A DNA stretch of 64,000 nt, taken from the NCBI GenBank assembly GCA_011390955.1, contig JAABRM010000009.1:1-64000 (forward strand), read 5' to 3'. Positions 54,348 to 61,132 of this stretch are shown in pieces; position 1 is the stretch's first letter, and each line of letters opens with the position of its first letter. The DNA is from Oscillatoriales cyanobacterium (lineage in GTDB: Bacteria; Cyanobacteriota; Cyanobacteriia; Cyanobacteriales; Laspinemataceae). The notes below the pieces were generated by a model, which ran no database searches, was not told where the DNA came from, and was given only the letters and a program-made list of their open reading frames with translations. The position numbers and the translations under genes are program-made.

Positions 54348-54736
54348 TGCAAAACTCCGTGATTAGGGTGGGTAATTGCTGAGTAAATATCGAGGGCTTT
54401 TTGTCGATTATGTTTTTCGTAACGGCTTTCTTCAGACCAGTCTTTGACTGTTGCCCATCGAATTGAAAAATCGTTATCGTTTAGGAGAGACTTTAATTGT
54501 GCATCAAGTTTAGCCACTTTAACAAGTTTTTCTAAATCGTGGGTGTAACTGTCCATCACAGTTTTCTTGTCAGGAAAATCAAATTTATGAGTTTGTTTGG
54601 CAATGCAAGCTTTTAAAGCGCATTCAATGACATAACCACTTAGATAGTAAGCACCAGAGTATTGACGATTTTTGAGCAGCACTTCTACTTCTTTAAGTCG
54701 AGTGAGTGCTAGGTTTTTTAAATCTTGCCTATTCAA
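54326..54736 (-). CDS. HEPN-domain protein
   Basis: A 136-residue HEPN-fold protein, recognised by ALTRLKEVEVLLKNRQYSGAYYLSGYVIE and the following CALKACIAK. Many HEPN proteins are RNases of TA or defence systems. The usual RxxxxH catalytic motif is not obvious here, so activity is uncertain. It is the first gene of a two-gene operon with the overlapping 129-residue protein. Repeats flank the pair on both sides. Confidence 0.8.
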   Translation of the reverse strand: MNRQDLKNLALTRLKEVEVLLKNRQYSGAYYLSGYVIECALKACIAKQTHKFDFPDKKTVMDSYTHDLEKLVKVAKLDAQLKSLLNDNDFSIRWATVKDWSEESRYEKHNRQKALDIYSAITHPNHGVLQWLQQHW

Positions 54737-55045
54737 AAAATTAGGATACCTCCATCAAACCCGCTATGTTTATTATAATACCTCATATTTCCCACCTTTA
54801 ACTGTCACAAGGGACAGATCAATTATGGCCTTATTCTCAGAAACCGGGTTTCTTGCTACTGACAGTTATCTTTATTATCCACCAAAGAAACCCGGTTTCT
54901 TTTTTAGCTTGAGGGGCGATCGCATACGGTACTCAGAAACCGGGTTTCTTGAGTATAATTGATCTAGAGAATCGATCGCTTGCCCTGGTGCGAGTGAAAT
55001 TTTCGATTACCAACTCACTAACCCATACAATCAATTTCTTTGACT
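54737..55045. repeat. AGAAACC palindromes between the HEPN and RelE loci
   Basis: About 300 bases including three copies of the palindrome (near 54839, 54886 and 54936) and a GACAGTTATCTTTATTATCC block. Promoters of the divergent HEPN and RelE-type operons should be at the two edges. No gene is supported. Confidence 0.75.
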
Positions 55046-55255
55046 ATGCAGCCAATCCATTTTAATCAGGTTTTAGAAATTGCCGAATCTTTATCTGATT
55101 CTGAGCAAAATTTTTTAATTGAAATTCTCCAAAAACGATTACAAGAGAAACGGAGAAAACAAATCGCGGCGAACATTGCTGAAGCCCATGTAGAATATAA
55201 GATGGGAAAAACGCAAAAAGTTACGGTAGATGAATTAATGGCGGATTTAGATTAA
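55046..55255 (+). CDS. Antitoxin of a RelE-type pair
   Basis: A 69-residue protein (MQPIHFNQVLEIAESLSDSE, then FLIEILQKRLQEKRRKQIA) with a helical, basic middle and an acidic end. I chose ATG at 55046 and not the upstream TTG at 55040. It overlaps the toxin gene by one base (TAATG). Confidence 0.78.
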   Translation: MQPIHFNQVLEIAESLSDSEQNFLIEILQKRLQEKRRKQIAANIAEAHVEYKMGKTQKVTVDELMADLD

Positions 55256-55536
55256 TGAATTTAGTTACATCATCTGCTTTTAAACGCGCTCTTAAAACCA
55301 CTGTCAAAAAGTATCCTCAGTTGAAAGAGCGAATTGCCGAAAAATTAGAATTATTAGGCAGCGATCCGTTTAATGCTATCTTGCGGACTCATAAGTTAAA
55401 AGGAGAGTTATCAGGTGCTTGGTCTTGTACCGTAGATTATGATTGTCGGATTGTGTTTGATTTTGTCACCAATGAAGAAACAGGAGAATCTGAGATTTTG
55501 TTGATTGATATTGGCAGTCACGACGAAGTTTATTAA
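55255..55536 (+). CDS. RelE/YafQ-type mRNA interferase toxin
   Basis: A 93-residue protein with the family features: SSAFKRALKTTVKKYPQLKERI, the LKGELSGAWSCTVDYDCRIVFDF core and a C-terminal LIDIGSHDEVY. The GSHDEVY end, with its histidine, is typical of the YafQ/RelE-StbE branch. Frame intact, usual length. It is translationally coupled to the antitoxin through a TAATG junction. Confidence 0.9.
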   Translation: MNLVTSSAFKRALKTTVKKYPQLKERIAEKLELLGSDPFNAILRTHKLKGELSGAWSCTVDYDCRIVFDFVTNEETGESEILLIDIGSHDEVY

Positions 55537-55735
55537 GGCGATCGCATACCGTGCCCAGAAACTGGGTTTCTTCTTTGCTACCAACAGTTATCTTTATTAT
55601 CCACGACAGAAACCCGGTTTCTTATCCCCAGAAACCGGGTTTCTTCTTTGCTACCGACAGTTATCTTTATTATGCACCACAGAAACCCGGTTTCTTTTTT
55701 TGCTTGAGGAGCGATCGCCGGGTTCTTGGTGGAGA
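55537..55735. repeat. AGAAACC palindrome cluster
   Basis: Four copies of the palindrome (near 55557, 55611, 55631 and 55681) with two copies of TTTGCTACCAACAGTTATC-type block. The sequence abuts the 3' end of a small minus-strand membrane protein gene. Frames through it are spurious. Confidence 0.85.
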
Positions 55736-55960
55736 TTATTTCTTTTGCCAACGCATCATCCGCACACAACACAAAAGCGTCACCAGTAGCCATGCTAATA
55801 TAGATACACAGCATAATCCAGAATATGATGCCACAGGACCAGCCGGTGAAGACTGCTGCGTACTCACTTCAATAAATTGATTAACGTAAGGTTCAACCCC
55901 GTTCGCGTAAAAATCTTCCAGGGCTTGTCTTTGTTTCCATTTGCTTTGTTGGCTATCCAT
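55736..55960 (-). CDS. Small single-span membrane protein
   Basis: A 74-residue protein with one strong hydrophobic segment near the C-terminus (about 46-69, LCCVSILAWLLVTLLCC and flanks) and a basic end (RMMRWQKK). AGAGGTGA lies 4-5 bases before the ATG, a good reason to believe it is translated. It is divergent from the degenerate-STAND gene at 56146, 185 bases away. I do not recognise a family. A toxin-like or regulatory peptide of the neighbouring system is possible but unproven. Confidence 0.6.
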   Translation of the reverse strand: MDSQQSKWKQRQALEDFYANGVEPYVNQFIEVSTQQSSPAGPVASYSGLCCVSILAWLLVTLLCCVRMMRWQKK

Positions 55961-56145
55961 AATTCACCTCTGGCTTTGATTTGTGCCTTTTAGGTGAATT
56001 GTTTCTTTGGGCTTTGCCCAATCCAAATTGCCCAAACAAATCGCGAACCTTATGGTACGATTAGCTTTGAGGCTTGAATCAACCCAGTGCCTTTGGGCTG
56101 ACTCACCCAGCCCCAGCAACCGCAAATTTTACTGAAAACGTCAGA

Positions 56146-57516
56146 ATGTCACGAAAATACGGCAATCACGAAATTACCAGGGGCAATGTTTTAAAATTTG
56201 TTGAGGCAATACTTGCCTTGGCTTATGGGGAGATTAGTATTGCAGAAGATCGGCTGGAGAATACATTTAAAATTGAATGGCTACGAAAAGACGCAAATCA
56301 GTTGTGCATATCCGGTGAGACTTGGGTTGTCACCAGCAAAAGAACCGGACTTAAAGAAAAGCGTGAATTAGGCATCACCAAAAAGGATTTATGGATTTTA
56401 ATGAAAGCGTATTGGCAGGATGAGAAAGCTTTAAGGCTACCGGAAAATCGAGATGGTACTTCCATCAATTATCAAGAGTGGGATAAGAATAAGCACGCAC
56501 AAGCTTTTCAGGATATTTTTAGTTGCTTGACAGATTTAGGAATATTTACAGATAAAAGAAAGCGTGCAGATATCGAGGGTCGGACTGGTTATTGGCGATT
56601 TTCTATAAAACTTAAGTATAATCAGGAGGCAGCTAATAAAAATCAACAATTAGCAGTAATTAAGGATTTAGTGGAGCGAGAATTTGGTTTAATTGAGGAA
56701 TCACCTCCGCTACCAGATGAGAAAAATAAACCAGAAAATACCAGCGAACCCCCTGACCTAAAATTATATAAAGCCTTACTAAAACTTGACTATACTAAAC
56801 AACAATCGCTGTTTGAAGAATTTGTCACGCACCACCAAATTGGGGCTTGTTTAATTCATGGGTCGGCAGAGTGTGGCCCACGATGGCTGATGAATCGATT
56901 GATTCATCAGGTGCCCAATGGCGGCCCTGATAAGTATGTGAGAAAAATTAGCTTTTCTCGCACTACTCAAAACGGTTCTCTAGAGAGTATTTGTAAAGAG
57001 ATTAGCCGGAAAATTGGCATTTCATCAACGGCTATTTTAGATATTGCTCAAAAAATCTGTGAGTTATGGCGATCGCAAACGGTAATTTTAATTTTTGACA
57101 ATACCCATAATCTTGACGAAGCTTATTTGCAAGAATTTCTAGAAAAAATTTGGCAACCCATAGCAGATTTAGCTAACGAAAAGGGGACAACCTGTTACAA
57201 TTATCGGTTACTGTTATTTTTGCTGGACTTCGACGGATGTACGAATGACTGGAACATCCCCTGTACCCAAGAAATTACCCCAAAATGGCAGCCTCGAACG
57301 CTGATTAAATTTAAGAAAATAGAACCGATTCCCCCGATGGAATTATCTTGTTGGCTAGAACAACATCTCTGTGATGAAAATTTGCCCGCGCAACCAACAG
57401 TTGTAGAAGAAATTTTAGCACAAAGTGAGGGAAATCATCAATATATTATGGAAGAAATTTGTCAACGTTGTAATATTACTTGGGAGGAACAAGAATCAAA
57501 ATGGCTGAAATATTAG
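56146..57516 (+). CDS. Degenerate STAND-type NTPase protein (conflict-system component)
   Basis: The protein is 456 residues from ATG 56146; a TTG at 56074 would add a non-conserved leader. Residues about 1-165 form an adaptor-like domain (HEITRGNVLKFVEAILALA, then LGIFTDKRKRADIEGRTGYW), known at the N-terminus of many cyanobacterial STAND/NB-ARC proteins. The second half looks like a STAND ATPase whose Walker A has decayed to HGSAECGPRW (about 237), without the GKS/T. LIFDNTHNLDE (about 316) resembles Walker B, and RTLIKFKKIEPIPP is a late strand. Such inactive STAND modules have been described as partners of MoxR and vWA proteins. Its 3' end overlaps the MoxR gene by 16 bases. Confidence 0.75.
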   Translation: MSRKYGNHEITRGNVLKFVEAILALAYGEISIAEDRLENTFKIEWLRKDANQLCISGETWVVTSKRTGLKEKRELGITKKDLWILMKAYWQDEKALRLPENRDGTSINYQEWDKNKHAQAFQDIFSCLTDLGIFTDKRKRADIEGRTGYWRFSIKLKYNQEAANKNQQLAVIKDLVEREFGLIEESPPLPDEKNKPENTSEPPDLKLYKALLKLDYTKQQSLFEEFVTHHQIGACLIHGSAECGPRWLMNRLIHQVPNGGPDKYVRKISFSRTTQNGSLESICKEISRKIGISSTAILDIAQKICELWRSQTVILIFDNTHNLDEAYLQEFLEKIWQPIADLANEKGTTCYNYRLLLFLLDFDGCTNDWNIPCTQEITPKWQPRTLIKFKKIEPIPPMELSCWLEQHLCDENLPAQPTVVEEILAQSEGNHQYIMEEICQRCNITWEEQESKWLKY

Positions 57517-58448
57517 AACCAACCCTAACGCTAAACTATACCGGAAAAGTCCAACCCCCCCCAGGGCATGAGGATGAAAAAGGGCTGATTATTTATCCCT
57601 ATTTACCCAGTGATGAACTGGTGGAAGCGGTTAATTTAGCTATTACCCTCCAGCGTCCTTTGTTATTGCAAGGAGAACCCGGTTCGGGCAAAACTAAATT
57701 AGCGCAAGCGGTAGCATTTGAGTTAGATTTACCCTATCTTTCCTGGAATATTAAATCCACCAGCAAAGCCCAAGATGGACTCTATACTTATAATAATTTA
57801 GGCCGATTGCGGGATGCTCAATTACTAGCCCTAAATCGCGTCACCGACCCAGAAGAAATTCAGCGGATGGATGATCCGAAAACTTATCGAGATTGGGGGC
57901 CGTTGGGTCAGGCATTTATGAATGAACAGCGAACCGTTTTATTAATTGATGAAATTGATAAAGCGGATATTGATTTTCCCAATGATTTGCTGTTGGAGTT
58001 AGACGAAAAGCGATTTACCATTCCCGAAACTAAGGAGGAAATCATCGCCAAGCATCCGCCAATTATTTTTATTACCAGTAATGCGGAACGGGATTTACCG
58101 GATGCTTTTTTGCGTCGTTGTTTGTTTCATTATGTTGAGTTTCCTCAGCGAGAACGTTTGATTGAGATTGTTCTGGCACATTTTAATATTTCTGAGGATA
58201 GTCCTGTAGTAGACTTAATAGAAACGGCGGTAGATAAGTTTTCCGAGTTGCGGGAATTTTTGCAGGAAGAAAAAGGTCAAGGGGCTAAAAAAGTGAGTAC
58301 CAGCGAGTTAATTGATTGGTTTGATATTCTGCGACGCTATCCCCAAGATGAGGTGATGGGTAAATTAAATGGTCGGCTTCCTTATTTGGGAGTTTTGTTG
58401 AAACGCTGGGATGAGTATCGCCGTTATTTAAAGCGAGATGAGGAGTAA
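57501..58448 (+). CDS. MoxR-family AAA+ ATPase
   Basis: A 315-residue MoxR-type ATPase: Walker A GEPGSGKT (58-65), Walker B VLLIDEIDKAD (about 150-160), sensor ITSNAERDLPDAFLRRC (about 189) with the arginine finger. The ATG at 57501 lies inside the end of the preceding gene, so translation is coupled. MoxR ATPases usually work as chaperones with vWA proteins to assemble or activate a partner complex. The next gene encodes such a vWA protein, starting 12 bases later. The central insert (STSKAQDGLYTYNNLGRLRD) is typical of the MoxR branch in conflict systems. Confidence 0.93.
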   Translation: MAEILEPTLTLNYTGKVQPPPGHEDEKGLIIYPYLPSDELVEAVNLAITLQRPLLLQGEPGSGKTKLAQAVAFELDLPYLSWNIKSTSKAQDGLYTYNNLGRLRDAQLLALNRVTDPEEIQRMDDPKTYRDWGPLGQAFMNEQRTVLLIDEIDKADIDFPNDLLLELDEKRFTIPETKEEIIAKHPPIIFITSNAERDLPDAFLRRCLFHYVEFPQRERLIEIVLAHFNISEDSPVVDLIETAVDKFSELREFLQEEKGQGAKKVSTSELIDWFDILRRYPQDEVMGKLNGRLPYLGVLLKRWDEYRRYLKRDEE

Positions 58449-58460
58449 GATAGCAAATAA

Positions 58461-59720
58461 ATGATGATGATTAATCCGACGCAAGTTAATGATTTGCCTT
58501 TGCGAGATTTGTTCGATCGCCTCCGGGAGGTTGGCTTTGTTTTGGGCATTGATGACTATCAACTTTTGTTAAAATCTTTGATGGCGGGTTTTGGTTTAGG
58601 TAGCAAACAAGCTTTAGGGAGATTGTGCAAAAGTCTATGGGTTAAGTCTCAGAAAGAAAGCGAAATTTTTGACTATTATTTTGAGGCTTACTTTAAGAGT
58701 TATTTTATCGAGGGAATAGGAGAACCAATTCTTAAAGAAACGGCGACACCAGCCCCAACTTTACCCCCAGATGTTCCGCAAACAACTGAGGATAATTTAA
58801 CTTCAGATACTTCAGATACTTCAAAGCCAGAACTACAACCAATAACCGATTCTAGTCCATTACCGAGTCCATTACCGAGTCCATCACCGAGTCCGTCACC
58901 GAGTCCATTACCCAGTCCGTCATTGAAAAAAGATGAGCAATCTGTTACAGGATTGACTCAGGATTTTGTCGTAAATCAGGATACGGATTTTGCGCCAGAA
59001 ATTCCTTTAAAATTTCAGGATGAGGTACAGGTTGCCAAAAGCAAACAAAGGGAATTCAGTTATCTGTTGTTGGCGGATTATTTGCCGGTGACGGGTCGGG
59101 AAATGAAACAAAATTGGCGTTATTTACGGCGCACAATCCGCGAAGGGCCAAAGGTTGAAGTGGATGTGGCAGCGACGATCGAACAGATTTCTCAAGAGGG
59201 ATTTTTCTTGAATCCCGTGTTAGTTCCCCGACGAGTTAATCGAGTGGAATTGGTTTTGTTGTTGGATATTGATGGGTCAATGGTGGCGTTTCATCGGTTG
59301 GGAGATAGAATTAAGGAAACGGCAATGCGAGGGGGACAGTTGGGTCGATCGCAGGTGTATTATTTCCACAATTGTCCGGTGAATTTTCTCTATCGCGATC
59401 GCGCCCGATTAGACTATTTGACGATTGATGAAGTCTTGGATAGATTATCGCCAATATACTCCTGTGTATTGATTTTTAGTGATGCCGGGGCAGCCCGGGG
59501 AGGCTATAGTGAAGAAAGACTAGAATTCACGGAGAAATTTATCCGGCAGTTGCGACAAAAGTTACGCTATATGGCGTGGTTAAACCCGGTTCCCCAAGAC
59601 CGTTGGGCTGGGACAAGTGCGGGAGTAATTGCTCAGTTTATGCCTATGTTTGAATGCGATAAAATTGGTTTAAGAAATGCCATTAAAGTGTTACGGGGTA
59701 ATTTGGTATTTACTGGTTAA
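58461..59720 (+). CDS. vWA-like protein with SAV_2336-type N-terminus
   Basis: The first 90 residues (LPLRDLFDRLREVGFVLGID, ALGRLCKSLWVKS) resemble the N-terminal domain of SAV_2336-related proteins. A proline/serine linker (about 133-155) with PSPLPSPSPSP repeats follows. The C-terminal 170 residues are a vWA domain with the metal site DIDGSM at 269-274, in which the usual DxSxS serine is replaced by aspartate (DxDGS). IFSDAGAARGG near 350 takes the place of the third motif. It starts 12 bases after the MoxR gene and is presumably its partner. MoxR-vWA pairs assemble or gate a client, here probably the degenerate STAND protein. Confidence 0.82.
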   Translation: MMMINPTQVNDLPLRDLFDRLREVGFVLGIDDYQLLLKSLMAGFGLGSKQALGRLCKSLWVKSQKESEIFDYYFEAYFKSYFIEGIGEPILKETATPAPTLPPDVPQTTEDNLTSDTSDTSKPELQPITDSSPLPSPLPSPSPSPSPSPLPSPSLKKDEQSVTGLTQDFVVNQDTDFAPEIPLKFQDEVQVAKSKQREFSYLLLADYLPVTGREMKQNWRYLRRTIREGPKVEVDVAATIEQISQEGFFLNPVLVPRRVNRVELVLLLDIDGSMVAFHRLGDRIKETAMRGGQLGRSQVYYFHNCPVNFLYRDRARLDYLTIDEVLDRLSPIYSCVLIFSDAGAARGGYSEERLEFTEKFIRQLRQKLRYMAWLNPVPQDRWAGTSAGVIAQFMPMFECDKIGLRNAIKVLRGNLVFTG

Positions 59721-59746
59721 TTACTGGTGACTAGGTTTTTCCTGGG

Positions 59747-59880
59747 AAGGAGGAATAACTACACTTCTGGTTCCTAGGCTCTGCCTGGGAACCCCATCAG
59801 CGAGGCTCTGCCTCGCAACTGCTTACGGGAGGCAGAGCCTCTAGACTCTTCGTTCCCAGGCAGAGCCTAGGAACGAGGGA
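59747..59880. repeat. Direct repeat, left copy (134 bp)
   Basis: It is a palindrome-rich element with GTTCCTAGGC / GCCTAGGAAC ends and an internal AGGCTCTGCCTCGCAACTGC block. It is about 95 percent identical to 60961-61093. The two copies bracket the genes at 59937-60362 and 60394-60888. Confidence 0.88.
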
Positions 59881-59936
59881 TTCTTGATATAAACTTGATA
59901 TAAAATTGAACAGTTAATCAAAGCGAGAAAACATCA

Positions 59937-60362
59937 GTGGCGATCGATAATAATATCAATGGTCAACCCATAGAACCTAAAGAGTCTGTTAATGGACTCA
60001 AGCAAGTTGTACTATCTACAACACTATACACATTTGGCAACAAACAGAGTCCTCGTACACCACGTCAGGGTAAAGATATTGCGGTTGAAAATAATCAGGT
60101 TCAACCAACCCAACCCCCAACAGGTGCATCAACTTTTGCAGATATTGACTCTGCACCTTTGACCGGACACTATCATAGACTAGAGAAAAATACTCTGTTG
60201 CCTGAAGGTCTTGACGTAATCGCTGATGGCCGAGATGTTGGCGGTCCTCATTCACCAACTCATCATACTATCTATCCTAACCGAAAAATGCTATTCACAG
60301 AATTTGTGGATAAATTTCTAAACAGTGGGTGGGTTTACGTTGGGAAGAAAGAACTAAAATAA
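59937..60362 (+). CDS. Small protein, possible effector
   Basis: A 141-codon frame from GTG without a strong ribosome binding site. Residues 1-65 look disordered (Q, P, N-rich). The C-terminal 70 residues (LTGHYHRL, LLPEGLDVIADG, HHTIYPNRKM, EFVDKFLNSGWVYVGKK) look like a compact domain. The layout of an EGL motif followed by HHTIYP and a final helix recalls C-terminal toxin domains of polymorphic toxins, possibly of the Tse2-like ADP-ribosyltransferase group. This is a resemblance from memory, not a search result. It lies inside direct repeats with the following gene. Confidence 0.6.
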   Translation: MAIDNNINGQPIEPKESVNGLKQVVLSTTLYTFGNKQSPRTPRQGKDIAVENNQVQPTQPPTGASTFADIDSAPLTGHYHRLEKNTLLPEGLDVIADGRDVGGPHSPTHHTIYPNRKMLFTEFVDKFLNSGWVYVGKKELK

Positions 60363-60393
60363 CTTAAAACCTAAAAAGTAAAAAAGGAGAATT

Positions 60394-60888
60394 ATGCTAA
60401 GTCAACAATTAACTACTCAAAATATTGACTTGTGGCAATCCCTTGTCACCAGAGAATTAGGCTATATTCAGAGTCGTCAAGAATTTCTGAACAGTTGTAC
60501 AGACCGAGTAGCCATGCTTCAACAAGGATTACAAAATCCCAGAGAAAGAGGGACGGCATTACGATTATTTTTTTACCTAAATTTATCAGAACGTCAGCGT
60601 TTATTCAATGATTTAGTCTCTTTAGCTACTGTTGCTCATGCCGATATTGAACTATGCAGAGAAGCGATTCTTTCTCTGCCGAAAAATTGGTTATTAGCCA
60701 ATATTGAAAACAGTGCAGAGGAGTGGTTGACTGATGGGACGGATGAAGAGTATCGGCGGTTATTAGAACTGTATATTAAGATTGACCATTGCCTGACTGA
60801 AAGTTTAGCGCAACGAGCGTTACAACATGAAGATCCAGATGTTAGAGAAGCCGGAGAAGATTTCCAAAACTATCTGAAAAAGAGATAA
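60394..60888 (+). CDS. Helical protein, possible immunity partner
   Basis: A 164-residue all-helical protein (SRQEFLNSCTDRVAMLQQGL, LRLFFYLNLSERQRLF, ending with EDPDVREAGEDFQNYLKKR). The last repeat-like segments resemble HEAT units. AAAAAAGGAGAATT precedes the ATG, an excellent ribosome binding site. The gap to the previous gene is 31 bases. The arrangement of a toxin-like C-terminal domain gene followed by a small helical gene suggests an effector-immunity pair (inference). I recognise no named family. Confidence 0.68.
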   Translation: MLSQQLTTQNIDLWQSLVTRELGYIQSRQEFLNSCTDRVAMLQQGLQNPRERGTALRLFFYLNLSERQRLFNDLVSLATVAHADIELCREAILSLPKNWLLANIENSAEEWLTDGTDEEYRRLLELYIKIDHCLTESLAQRALQHEDPDVREAGEDFQNYLKKR

Positions 60889-60894
60889 TTTTCC

Positions 60895-61093
60895 TGGTTC
60901 CTAGGCTCTGCCTGGGAACCCCATCAGCGAGGCTCTGCCTCGCAACTGCTTACGGGAGGCAAGGAGGAATAACTACACTTCTGGTTCCTAGGCTCTGCCT
61001 GGGAACCCCATCAGCGAGGCTCTGCCTCGCAATTGCTCACGGGAGGCAGAGCCTCTAGATTATCGTTCCCAGGCAGAGCCTGGGAACGAGGGA
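60895..61093. repeat. Direct repeat, right copies (partial + full)
   Basis: A partial copy (60895-60960) runs directly into a full copy (60961-61093) of the element at 59747-59880. The junction at AAGGAGGAATAACTACAC is identical to the left copy, as expected from recombination between copies. Confidence 0.88.
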
Positions 61094-61132
61094 GGAGTTT
61101 AAGAATAATCAGAATAATATTATTAATTAACT

